A DNA stretch of 64,000 bases from Berghia stephanieae (Eukaryota > Mollusca > Gastropoda > Nudibranchia > Aeolidiidae). Positions within the stretch are counted from its first letter, which is position 1; each line of letters starts with the position of its first letter. Of this stretch, positions 23,603 to 34,470 are shown piece by piece. The DNA is taken from positions 143,033,099-143,097,098 of the forward strand of contig CM067442.1 in assembly GCA_034508935.3 (NCBI GenBank), given 5' to 3'. A program made the translations under genes and the position numbers. The notes under the pieces were generated by a model. The model made no database searches. It was not told where the DNA came from and saw only the letters and a list, made by a program, of their open reading frames with translations.

Positions 23603-23611
23603 TGTTCCGCG
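23603..23611. repeat. Right target-site duplication of the foldback element
   Basis: TGTTCCGCG, identical to 16472-16480. Confidence 0.8.
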
Positions 23612-23776
23612 TTCCAATGCCGGTAAAATTTGAAATAACCAAATGTGTATACTTTTGGATTAAAAAAAAAATACTTTTGAAAATTATGTTACTCTCTTGG
23701 TAAATGAATGAATTTGATAAATTGTATGTTTTAAATAAATGATAAGTTATATTTCTGATTTTGATTTAAGCAACAG

Positions 23777-24450
23777 TGTACATCTGTACTCGGTACCGAT
23801 GACGTAGTCTGTGACCTTTGACACCAAAGCAAAATGTCGATGTGAAGGCGGCAAGTTTCATCACCACAGTGAATTTTTACACGATTTAAATTGCTAATCT
23901 CAGCTCTTGGAGTAATGAGAAAGTGGTTCTATATCACAATTTAAACATTAGAGCACGAGCTTTTTTTCATAAAAAAATCTATTTTTAGACCAGAGCAAAT
24001 TATTGCGCTGGTGTGAACAAAACGAGAATTATTCGGAGCCTGATTTTCAGAATAATTTAGTCTTATATTATTATTTCTGCAACTGTTAGATTTTATGTAA
24101 ACATATTTTCAATACTGAAAGTGTATTGCCTACAACTCAAACTACAAAATTGGGAGACCTATATTGTGCGTAAATTTTTCCGGTCCCTGACGAAAATCAC
24201 TAGCAACTTGTTATTGTTTACGTTTGGGGCATCTAATTATACTGCTCTGTACATCTCTACTCGGTACCGATGACGTAGTCTGTGACCTTTGACACCAAAG
24301 CAAAATGTCGATGTGAAGGCGGCAAGTTTCATCACCACCGTGAATCTTTACACGATTTAAATTGCTAATCTCAGCTCTTGGAGTAATGAGAAAGTGGTTC
24401 TATATCACAATTTAAACATTAGAGCACGAACTTTTTTTCATAAAAAAATC
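23777..24450. repeat. 203 bp direct repeat enclosing half of the 523 bp MITE
   Basis: 23777-23979 and 24248-24450 are near-identical, with single-base differences such as CACAG/CACCG. Between them, 23980-24247 is the right 268 bp of the MITE seen at 15889-16411, ending at its TIR. The structure is either a partial tandem duplication with a 471 bp period or an insertion with an unusually long duplication. Confidence 0.8.
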
Positions 24451-25472
24451 ATGCTTTCATCACAAATTTGCACAATTCGGGGGTTTTGTGTCCCTAATTC
24501 CCCTAGCTATAATAATTTTTAACAGAATAGTGAGATTTAACACTTTCGATGCACCGTACACAGACTATTATGTATTTCGGCCGAAAAAAGCTGACAAATT
24601 TGCTAAAAGAGACATTAGACATTGCAAAGTTAGTTCTTTAGTCTAAAAAGTTGAGAAATTTACAGTTGCTGGACGTTGATTTAAGTTTAAGACGTCATGT
24701 CGGCGGATGTCCAGTCCTCTTAAATTTAACCCCATAAAATAATTTTTAGATTTCAGACGAATGACAAGATTATTCTTCCACTGGTGTAATTCTGTAGTAA
24801 AAGATTTCGTAGCTGTCTCTCAAACTCAAACTCTATTACGGTGAGATCTGTATCGTCATCTCGTTTCGTCTGTGGAAGTACTGCGTAAACAGTATCACAC
24901 TCACACTCACACGCATGATGACGATGAAGTTGAAGCATAGGCTACAAGTACTACAAGGTTAACTATGGAAATGGGATTCGATTTTAGCTTCACCCGGAGG
25001 TCAAGTCCGTTTAAAATTTCAGTAAAAAAAAAATATAGAAGACTCATTCAATTTTTAATGGATTTATTGATGGGAAAAATGTCCTCTTTCAAAACACATC
25101 AAGTGAAAATAATCTGATGCAGACGTAAGATGAGAAAATCAGTTCATGTTTTGTTTGTGAGCAGGGCCATCTTGTTGAGGAACACCTATCTATAGTGGCC
25201 CTAATCTTTTTATGTGTGCTTCCCAATTTTCTACTTAATACCAGTCAAACACCACACTGTTGTAACTTCCTAATCTATTGTAACTTCCTACTCTAGCCCA
25301 ATATGTAGAGTTGTAGGGTTAGAGCATCTAGAGAATATCAAAGCCTACTGTTGATAGGATATTTTGGTGTGTGCCTCGGATGGCCAAAACCATTTGGGCA
25401 CGGAGTGTGGATTGTATATCTGGATGACCCAAACAAGGTCCCAGTATATGGCTCATCTTTGGATGGTCCTTG
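24451..25472. other. Intergenic stretch, mostly unrecognised
   Basis: 24452-24515 matches a dispersed repeat fragment near 12020-12090. The rest has no motif I can name. Confidence 0.5.
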
Positions 25473-25770
25473 ACGGTCAACCGGTGGATCTTTGCCCATG
25501 CAAAATATGCACTTAAGCACCCCCACCACGACAAGGCTATTAGAGGTGCACTTTCTGATAGATTCAAATTGCTGTGTATATTTAGAGCACTGGACACTCA
25601 AATTATGGGCACTCTAACAAATTTGTTTGTTTTTCATCTATGTAGAATTAAATTTGATATTTAACTGGGGTCAGCTTTACTCCATTATCAGTCATTATCT
25701 TCAAATCTTAGTGATTTAAAAAAAAATTCATAAAGAGTCTTCTTTAAAAAAACAAACATGAGCTGAGAAG

Positions 25771-26309
25771 TTGTTTGTTTTTATGTTTTTAAGGGTTTTA
25801 CGGCGCTTGCAACACATTTAGGTTATATCAGCGCCAGTAAAAAGGAAGAAAATGAGATAGTAAAAAGTTCTAGCATTACAATTAAAGCACCCAAGAGAAA
25901 GGAAGACAAAGGGGAACTGGGAACAAAAAGGGATCAGATGCAGATTCCAAGAGCAAACCATCAATGTACTTAGTTTGAGATCACGTATAAGTCTCATCCG
26001 GACACAAGCACAGAATCCAACAAAGAGGAATACACTCAAATGCTTACATTATACTTTCAAAATAACAAACATAATACCGTAATACATAACATCGAGATGA
26101 TTTACAAGAAAAAAAAATATCATCTCCCAAAAAATAACTATGCATTTGACTGTTTCCCTCCCAGCTAGGACCGAGGCCAGGGCCAGGACAAAACCAAGTA
26201 ATCTCATTCCAAGACAAAGACAGAAAGCAAGTTGGAAAACAGATATAGGGGATAGAAGACACAGCAAGTACCTCCTTGCCCACTCTGGGAGGTCAAGAAC
26301 CCCACCCAG
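25771..26309 (-). mobile_element. F1 SINE-like element (in copy A)
   Basis: Full-length F1. On the minus strand it begins CTGGGTGGGGTTC and ends in a GGCGCT...AGCGCC stem-loop plus GTAAAACCCTTAAAAAC and an A-rich tail. The flanking duplication GAGCTGAGAAG is at 25760-25770, with GAGCTGAGCAG on the right. There are no clear pol III A/B boxes and no coding sequence. Confidence 0.8.
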
Positions 26310-26792
26310 GAGCTGAGCAGCTTTATTTTACCACCAAGAAAGGAAAAACTTGTGTCAACTTACACAAGAGAAATGAATTGAATAAGATAAAAACTTTTCC
26401 CCGATTCTCATCAGTATTATTTATGAATATAATTTTGCCTTTCAGAATATTGCAATGAAAATAACTGAAAAAAGTGATTGGTTCGGCACAATTACAATAT
26501 TCTGTTTTACAGCTCAGGGTAATCTTGAAGTCATTAATTTACCATTTGTAACTGATTTTGATTTTAAACATTTCCGTAATTCTCATCAGTATTGTTTATC
26601 AATACGAGTTGAGAGAATGTGAGTAAAGAGTCTTTTCAATGCTACAGCTTTGCATCACACACAGCAATACTTGAATCAGTTAAAAATACGAGTGCCAGGC
26701 CCACAAGTTCACAAAGTCGCACACAGTCGTATTTTATTACCATTCATGTTTGAACTTATTTGTGACACAAACTTATTTAAGTACATGTTAAA

Positions 26793-27063
26793 CAGTTTCC
26801 CTCCCAGCCAAGGTATCCGGCCAGGGCCAGGACAAAACCAAGTAATCCCATTCCAAGACAAAGACAGAGCAATTGGAAAAACATACAAAGAGGATAGAGG
26901 ACAACACAAGTTCAAGTACTTCCCTGCCCACTATGGGCGGTTCTGGCCAGTTAATCTCATTTCAAGACAACACAAACAGGAACATGGAAATAGTAATTAG
27001 ATATAGGGAAGACGTAGCTACGGTGACCCCACTCACCATGCAAGGTCAAAAGACCCCACCCAC
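26793..27063 (-). mobile_element. F1 SINE 5'-part fragments (copy A)
   Basis: TTTCCCTCCCAGCC, GGACAAAACCAAGTAATC and GCCCACTATGGG match the 5' half of F1. A second overlapping piece ends in AAAAGACCCCACCCA. The 3' stem-loop is absent here. Confidence 0.65.
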
Positions 27064-27254
27064 GAACAGACGTCACAAGGCTTTGGACCCATCTCGAGGA
27101 CGAGAGACGATTGCGCACAACCAACATGACGTTCTCTCTCTAATAACTTTTCCGCCGGTGACGTCAGACTATGGGTGACGTCCAATCAAGGGACGCTACT
27201 CTTCCGCTAATCTAATTCCCTAAAGATGGCCCAGAGGTAGAGCTTTTTTTAAAA

Positions 27255-27312
27255 AGGGTTTTACTTTTACGGCGTTTGTTACACATTAAGGTCATATCAG
27301 CGCCACCAGGGG
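27255..27312 (-). mobile_element. F1-type 3' stem-loop fragment (copy A)
   Basis: GGGTTTTAC...ACGGCGTTTGTTACAC and CATATCAGCGCCACC form a diverged F1 3' end without body. Confidence 0.55.
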
Positions 27313-27449
27313 TAGAAGGACAAATTTTTTACAAGACTATAAACAACAAAGACTATTTCACAATATCCAAAGTTTATTTTTCAAAAAAGAAATTACAAGT
27401 AAAAAAAGATCAAAAAGCGAGATTCAATTAATGGTGATTGAAACGTGCA

Positions 27450-27451
<2 letters not shown>

Positions 27452-27502
<51 letters not shown>
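27452..27502. repeat. (TG)n microsatellite, copy A
   Basis: About 25 TG units beside an internally deleted F1; the counterpart at 30720-30776 is longer. Confidence 0.95.
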
Positions 27503-27504
<2 letters not shown>

Positions 27505-27664
27505 AAGGGTTTTACGGCGCTTGCAACACATTAAGGTTATATCAGCGCCAGTAAAAAGGAAGAAAATGGGATAGTAAAAAGTTCTAGAATTACAATAAAG
27601 CATCCAAGAAAAGGGAAGACAAAGTAGCTCCCTGCCCGCTATGGGAGGTAGGATCCCCACCCAG
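27503..27664 (-). mobile_element. Internally deleted F1 SINE (copy A)
   Basis: It keeps both F1 ends (the stem-loop and CTCCCTGCCCGCTATGGGAG...CCACCCAG) but lacks about 350 bp of the middle. Confidence 0.7.
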
Positions 27665-28718
27665 CTTGGCGCTGGCTTCCGGCGACAGACGTGTTGTGAA
27701 TATTTACCTATTTTCTACACATATTTTTATTCATTTATCATTCAATCGTCAGAATTTAAGCCTAAATTTTTATATTTATTAGTATATTTATAAGCATAAA
27801 TGGTGTTTTAGCCTGTGATTTTACTGCCAAAATAAGCCTATCGATAACTTATACTCCAGAGACTCTCCGATCCCTCCAACCCGTGTCACCCCACCACCCA
27901 CTATTGACACATCGTTTATTAAAGTAAGAAAGAGGGGGAGAAAGGGAGGAATAAAAACAAAATTTAACAGACGGCCTTTTCGTCCATTTTTACCCTGTGT
28001 AGTGACAGGTAATGTAAGATCACTGAAAAATAAAATTGATGAACTGTTTTCACTGTGTCGTTTTAATAGTGACTATCGTCAAGCCTCCATAATAGCGTTA
28101 ACAGAGACTTGGCTATCTCCTCACATACCATCATCATGTTTTAATATTGAACAATATTCACTATTTCGAGGAGATCGGACTAATGTAAATAAACGAACTG
28201 GGGGTGGGGTGTGCACATATATTAACAACAAATGGTGCCACCCCAATAACTGTCAGATAAAGAAAATGTATTGTGACGATTATATTGAATTTATTACTGT
28301 TTCGTCACGACCATATTATCTACCCCGGGAATATACTCATGTCATCATCATCAACGTCTACATTCCACCATCATCAGACAACACCACAGCGAAAAATATT
28401 TTGAGGAAAGAAATACAGGACATTCAAATTAAGTCACCCGATGCCGTATTGATGGTCACTGGCGATTTTAACCAATGTAACGATTTTACTCTCCCGGGAC
28501 TTCAATACGTGGACTGCGAGACAAGGGACAAAAAAACATTAGATTTATTCCTGTGTAATATTAAAAATAGTTATAAATGTTTACCCCGTGCCCCATTAGG
28601 TTTATCTGACCACTGCATGCTCTTGCTACTCCCCACCTACCGCCCTGTTTTTAAACGTGTAAAACCAGTAAAGAAAAGTGTACAGATCTGGAATGGAAGT
28701 GTGTGTGAAGATTTGCGT
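27665..28718 (+). mobile_element. LINE copy A, 5' part cut at duplication joint
   Basis: About 330 bp of 5' leader precedes an endonuclease frame: TGNVRSLKNKIDEL near 28002, TETWLSPH, GGGVCTYI, YIPPSSDN, VTGDFNQCNDF and LSDHCML. It stops at 28718 where the duplicated segment restarts. The protein is truncated after the endonuclease, so the copy cannot be autonomous. Confidence 0.85.
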
Positions 28719-29018
28719 TTACGGTCAACCGGTGGATCTTTGCCCATGCAAAATATGCACTTAAGCACCCCCACCACGACAAGGCTATTAGAGGTGCACT
28801 TGCTGATAGATTCAAATTGCTGTGTATATTTAGAGCACTGGACACTCAAATTATGGGCACTCTAACAAATTTGTTTGTTTTTCATCTATGTAGAATTAAA
28901 TTTGATATTTAACTGGGGTCAGCTTTACTCCATTATCAGTCATTATCTTCAAATCTTAGTGATTTAAAAAAAAATTCATAAAGAGTCTTCTTTAAAAAAA
29001 CAAACATGAGCTGAGAAG

Positions 29019-29572
29019 TTGTTTGTTTTTATGTTTTTAAGGGTTTTACGGCGCTTGCAACACATTTAGGTTATATCAGCGCCAGTAAAAAGGAAGAAAA
29101 TGAGATAGTAAAAAGTTCTAGCATTACAATTAAAGCACCCAAGAGAAAGGAAGACAAAGGGGAACTGGGAACAAAAAGGGATCAGATGCAGATTCCAAGA
29201 GCAAACCATCAATGTACTTAGTTTGAGATCACGTATAAGTCTCATCCGGACACAAGCACAGAATCCAACAAAGAGGAATACACTCAAATGCTTACATTAT
29301 ACTTTCAAAATAACAAACATAATACCGTAATACATAACATCGAGATGATTTACAAGAAAAAAAATATCTCCCCAAAAAATAACTATGCATTTGACTGTTT
29401 CCCTCCCAGCTAGGACCGAGGCCAGGGTTAGGGTTAGGGTTAGGGCCAGGACAAAACCAAGTAATCTCATTCCAAGACAAAGACAGAAAGCAAGTTGGAA
29501 AACATATATAGGGGATAGAAGACACAGCAAGTACCTCCTTGCCCACTCTGGGAGGTCAAGAACCCCACCCAG
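29019..29572 (-). mobile_element. F1 SINE-like element (in copy B) with telomere-like insert
   Basis: Counterpart of 25771-26309. Its 11 bp target duplications GAGCTGAGAAG (29008-29018 and 29573-29583) are perfect. It differs by an 18 bp insertion, three GTTAGG units at 29427-29444, inside GGCCAGG...GCCAGGAC. Confidence 0.85.
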
Positions 29573-30059
29573 GAGCTGAGAAGCTTTATTTTACCACCAA
29601 GAAAGGAAAAACTCCTTGTGTCAACTTACACAAGAGAAATGAATTGAATAAGATAAAAACTTTTCCCCGATTCTCATCAGTATTATTTATGAATATAATT
29701 TTGCCTTTCAGAATATTGCAATGAAAATAACTGAAAAAAGTGATTGGTTCGGCACAATTACAATATTCTGTTTTACAGCTCAGGGTAATCTTGAAGTCAT
29801 TAATTTACCATTTGTAACTGATTTTGATTTTAAACATTTCCGTAATTCTCATCAGTATTGTTTATCAATACGAGTTGAGAGAATGTGAGTAAAGAGTCTT
29901 TTTCAATGCTACAGCTTTGCATCACACACAGCAATACTTGAATCAGTTAAAAATACGAGTAGCAGGCCCACAAGTTCACAAAGTCGCACACAGTCGTATT
30001 TTATTACCATTCATGTTTGAACTTATTTGTGACACAAACTTATTTAAGTACATGTTAAA

Positions 30060-30332
30060 CAGTTTCCCTCCCAGCCAAGGTATCCGGCCAGGGCCAGGAC
30101 AAAACCAAGTAATCCCATTCCAAGACAAAGACAGAGCAATTGGAAAAACAGATACAAAGAGGATAGAGGACAACACAAGTTCAAGTACTTCCCTGCCCAC
30201 TATGGGCGGTTCTGGCCAGTTAATCTCATTTCAAGACAACACAAACAGGAACATGGAAATAGTAATTAGATATAGGGAAGACGTAGCTACGGTGACCCCA
30301 CTCACCATGCAAGGTCAAAAGACCCCACCCAC
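30060..30332 (-). mobile_element. F1 SINE 5'-part fragments (copy B)
   Basis: Duplicate of 26793-27063 with trivial differences. Confidence 0.65.
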
Positions 30333-30522
30333 GAACAGACGTCACAAGGCTTTGGACCCATCTCGAGGACGAGAGACGATTGCGCACAACCAACATGACG
30401 TTCTCTCTCTAATAACTTTTCCGCCGGTGACGTCAGACTATGGGTGACGTCCAATCAAGGGACGCTACTCTTCCGCTAATCTAATTCCCTAAAGATGGCC
30501 CAGGGGTAGAGCTTTTTTTTAA

Positions 30523-30588
30523 AAAGGGTTTTACTTTTACGGCGTTTGTTACACATTAAGGTCATATCAGCGCCACCAGGGGTAGAAG
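30523..30588 (-). mobile_element. F1-type 3' stem-loop fragment (copy B)
   Basis: Duplicate of 27255-27312. Confidence 0.5.
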
Positions 30589-30718
30589 GACAAATTTTTT
30601 ACAAGACTATAAACAACAAAGACTATTTCACAATATCCAAAGTTTATTTTTCAAAAAGAAATTACAAGTAAAAAAAGATCAAAAAGCGAGATTCAATTAA
30701 TGGTGATTGAAACGTGCA

Positions 30719-30719
<1 letters not shown>

Positions 30720-30776
<57 letters not shown>
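30720..30776. repeat. (TG)n microsatellite, copy B
   Basis: About 28 TG units, three more than the copy A allele. Confidence 0.95.
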
Positions 30777-30779
<3 letters not shown>

Positions 30780-30938
30780 AAGGGTTTTACGGCGCTTGCA
30801 ACACATTAAGGTTATATCAGCGCCAGTAAAAGGAAGAAAATGGGATAGTAAAAAGTTCTAGAATTACAATAAAGCATCCAAGAAAAGGGAAGACAAAGTA
30901 GCTCCCTGCCCGCTATGGGAGGTAGGATCCCCACCCAG
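30777..30938 (-). mobile_element. Internally deleted F1 SINE (copy B)
   Basis: Duplicate of 27503-27664. Confidence 0.7.
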
Positions 30939-31264
30939 CTTGGCGCTGGCTTCCGGCGACAGACGTGTTGTGAATATTTACCTATTTTCTACACATATTT
31001 TTATTCATTTATCATTCAATCGTCGGAATTTAAGCCTAAATTTTTATATTTATTAGTATATTTATAAGCATAAATGGTGTTTTAGCCTGTGATTTTACTG
31101 CCAAAATAAGCCTATCGATAACTTATACTCCAGAGACTCTCCGATCCCTCCAACCCGTGTCACCCCCACCACCCACTATTGACACATCGTTTATTAAAGT
31201 AAGAAAGAGGGGGAGAAAGGGAGGAATAAAAACAAAATTTAACAGACGGCCTTTTCGTCCATTT

Positions 31265-33881
31265 TTACCCTGTGTAGTGACAGGTAATGTAAGATCACTG
31301 AAAAATAAAATTGATGAACTGTTTTCACTGTGTCGTTTTAATAGTGACTATCGTCAAGCCTCCATAATAGCGTTAACAGAGACTTGGCTATCTCCTCACA
31401 TACCATCATCATGTTTTAATATTGAACAATATTCACTATTTCGAGGAGATCGGACTAATGTAAATAAACGAACTGGGGGGGGGTGTGCACATATATTAAC
31501 AACAAATGGTGCCACCCCAATAACTGTCAGATAAAGAAAATGTATTGTGACGATTATATTGAATTTATTACTGTTTCGTCACGACCATATTACCTACCCC
31601 GGGAATATACTCATGTCATCATCATCAACGTCTACATTCCACCATCATCAGACAACACCACAGCGAAAAATATTTTGAGGAAAGAAATACAGGACATTCA
31701 AATTAAGTCACCCGATGCCGTATTGATGGTCACTGGCGATTTTAACCAATGTAACGATTTTACTCTCCCGGGACTTCAATACGTGGACTGCGAGACAAGG
31801 GACAAAAAAACATTAGATTTATTCCTGTGTAATATTAAAAATAGTTATAAATGTTTACCCCGTGCCCCATTAGGTTTATCTGACCACTGCATGCTCTTGC
31901 TACTCCCCACCTACCGCCCTGTTTTTAAACGTGTAAAACCAGTAAAGAAAAGTGTACAGATCTGGAATGGAAGTGTGTGTGAAGATTTGCGTGGTTGTTC
32001 TGAATGCACTGACTGGAATGTTTTTATCGAATCATGTGATAGTGTGGATGAGCTGAATGACTGTGTGAGTGAGTATTTAAATTCTGTGAACAGCTAGTGT
32101 CTTGTAAAAAAGAAATAAAATATTATCCTAACAACAAGCCTTGGATAACAAAAGATCTAAAACTTTTATTGAACCAAAAGAAAACTCTCTATACTTGTGG
32201 AAACAAAAAAGATCTGAAAACAAAACAAAGAGATAAAGAGGGTAATATCTAGTTGTAGAGATAAGTACAAAAATAAAATTGAAAAATGCTTTTCTTCTGG
32301 GGATATACGGGACACGTGGCGGGGGCTTAAAACTGCTGTGAACTATAATCCAAAGCCCACGATTATATCAGAAGATATCGAAATTGAAACTTTAAATAAA
32401 TTTTATTCACGTTTCGACACAGCAAACAAATTTGATATTGAAAATGAAAAACATAAATTAGACAGGGCTTTGGAAGATGAAATGGCTATTGAGGTCAGTG
32501 AAGAGGAAACGAGATTCGTATTTTCGAAACTAAACGAGAGGAAGGCTGCTGGGCCGGATGGATTGAAAGGAAAACTATTAAAAGAATGTGCCCACCAGCT
32601 TTCCCCCATTTATACACATATTTTTAACTGGTCCCTCCAATGCGTTTCAATCCCTCAAATTTGGAAAACTTCAAAAATTATTCCTGTTCCAAAAAAAGAA
32701 AAACTTGAAACTATGAACGATCTCAGACCTGTTGCACTGACTTCAATAGTCATGAAATCTTTAGAAAAACTTGTTCTTGTTAAAATTAGGAATCAGTTTA
32801 TGCCATTGAGTGATAGTCATCAATTTGCTTACAAACCAGGACGTGGCGTAGAGGATGCCATTTTGCTGTTTACAAACAACATCTACAGGCATCTAGATCA
32901 CGCTAGGAGCTATTGCAGATTGCTTTTTGCAGATTTTTCTTCAGCGTTCAATACAATGCAACCTCAGTTGGTTGTTCAAAAATTGACTAGTCTGAATTTA
33001 AACAAGTATATAATTGCTTGGGTGCTCGAATTTCTTACGGAGAGAGCACAATATGTTCAATTAGGGCAAAACAAATCTTCCTGTATAACTACAAATACTG
33101 GCGCTCCTCAAGGTTGTGTATTGTCCCTGTATTATTCACAATATACACGAATGACTGTAGAAGTCAAAACCTGAGTGTACCTTTAATAAAGTTTGCAGAT
33201 GACACCGCTCTTCAAGGCCTCATAACAAATGGCAACGAAGTGGCTTATAGGCAAGAAATTGATAGATTTGTGTCTTGGTGTGATGCCCACCACCTAGAGC
33301 TTAACATAAGCAAGACAAAGGAGCTAGTGATTGACTTTAGGAGAGTGAAGGAACCGATAGAACCGTTAAAATTAAAGGACCAATTCGTCCAGCGAGTTCC
33401 TCACTACAAATACCTTGGTGTAACGATTGATGACAGGCTCAAGTGGGATGAACACTTGAAAATAATTAGGCATAAGATGTGCAGACGTACATATCTTTTA
33501 TCGAAACTCTCTCAGTTTAGAATAGATAAAACCCTCTGCACATTATTTTATAGAGCAGTAATCGAAAGTGTTTTGTCATTTTGTATAACAGCTTGGGGAG
33601 GCAATTGCTTAGCAGTGGAAAGGAACAAAATAAATTCAAATATTAAAAAATCCATTAAACGCTATATAAATGATGTTGACGATGTAGATCTTTTATACGA
33701 GAAATTTTGTATAAATAAAATTAAAATATTAAATGACCAGTATCATCCACTAAGACCATCAATTATTATGTCGGAAAGAAGTGGTCGCCCTTTATTTCAA
33801 CGAAAACAGAGAGACACCGAAAATCTTTTCTGCCGTCCAGTATTAGGCTTTATAACAACAAGCAATAATCATTTTATATAA
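31265..33881 (+). pseudogene. LINE endonuclease-reverse transcriptase frame, broken
   Basis: Coding part of LINE copy B. The endonuclease keeps TETWL, GDFNQ and the SDH box; the RT keeps the FADDT catalytic box. Open pieces at 31157-31534, 31483-32097, 32338-33174 and 33018-33881 overlap in different frames, showing four single-base frame breaks. Flanking C-terminal sequence (WDEHLKIIRHKMCRR and KINSNIKKSIKRY) is the usual post-RT region. Confidence 0.85.
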
Positions 33882-34016
33882 TTATTTCTCATTTTTACTT
33901 TTAAAAAATATAAATATTAATTTATTAATTTATTTGTTTTGCAATCTTTCCAATTTTCAATTTATAGTGACAGTTTTAACTATTTTACAGTGTTGAAATT
34001 ATTCATATTATAAAGC

Positions 34017-34038
34017 GCAGCTCTGGTTATAGAGCTGC
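34017..34038 (+). other. 3' UTR stem-loop of LINE copy B
   Basis: Perfect 8 bp stem GCAGCTCT / AGAGCTGC with loop GGTTAT, about 100 bp before the (ATT)n tail. It is identical in copy C at 45432-45453 and is a plausible recognition structure for the element's own RT. Confidence 0.7.
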
Positions 34039-34137
34039 TCCTTTTTTATATATATACATCCTATTTCCATTGTATTTTTATCTTATGTGTAAATTATAAC
34101 ACGTCTGTACAAAAAATTTCCTTTTTGGGATGCAATA

Positions 34138-34138
<1 letters not shown>

Positions 34139-34177
<39 letters not shown>
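34139..34177. repeat. (ATT)n LINE tail
   Basis: Thirteen or so ATT units directly after GCAATAAAG. Confidence 0.9.
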
Positions 34178-34470
34178 GTACGGAGATCGAAAATCGGCCA
34201 AATTTAATAATATCGGTCAAAATCTGAAGAGAAAAAAATTGGCTTATTTAATCTGTGGCGCTTCAATTTACTCCATACTATGAATAGTAAGTAGATAAAT
34301 TGCAGCACTGACAATGAAAATAAGTCCAATTTGCGGTATTAAACTTTAGTTAATACTTTGCTTTAACTTCACCCTTTAATACACTAAAGCATGTAAAACC
34401 GAGAGGATTGTGTGCAGATTAATGTAGCAAATAATACGTGTAATCAGTCATGGAGCAAATGTAATATTAA

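Larger units (their letters stand above)
25473..28718. repeat. Tandem segmental duplication, copy A
   Basis: Starts at ACGGTCAACCGGTGGATC and ends in LINE sequence GAAGATTTGCGT. Copy B (28721-31992) repeats it at an offset of 3248 bp with only small differences, mainly homopolymer and microsatellite length. It contains an F1 SINE, F1 fragments, a (TG)n tract and the 5' part of a LINE. Confidence 0.9.
28721..31992. repeat. Tandem segmental duplication, copy B
   Basis: Near-identical to 25473-28718, but the LINE continues without interruption past 31992. The join at 28718-28720 places LINE codons directly against the ACGGTCAACC start, so copy B's right side is the original LINE and the A/B junction is the novel joint. 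Confidence 0.9.
30939..34177 (+). mobile_element. LINE copy B, near full length, with (ATT)n tail
   Basis: About 3.24 kb with leader, endonuclease (from about 31265), linker, RT and a 3' UTR ending in GCAATAAAG plus (ATT)n. RT motifs: KAAGPDGLKGKL, LRPVALTSIVMKSLEKL, FADFSSAFNTMQP, NTGAPQGCVLS, IKFADDTALQGL and YLGVTIDDRLKW. Compared with copy C, single-base losses near 31480, 32083, 32230 and 33127 break the frame, so it is inactive. The style (APQGCVLSP, TNDCRS, FADDT) matches L2/CR1-like RTs from fish and invertebrates; the clade is not settled. Confidence 0.9.

Noticed and set aside
16594-23703. Many 60-147 codon frames with repeated GGFRRVSAGF or GVNLGLRE-like peptides
   Set aside because: They are translations of the foldback satellite in both arms and occur symmetrically on opposite strands.
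25818-26283. Open frames with MSVFLFVGFCACVRMRL or ITWFCPGPG peptides recurring through the window
   Set aside because: They are translations of the F1 SINE-like repeat, found in nearly every copy with different frame breaks.
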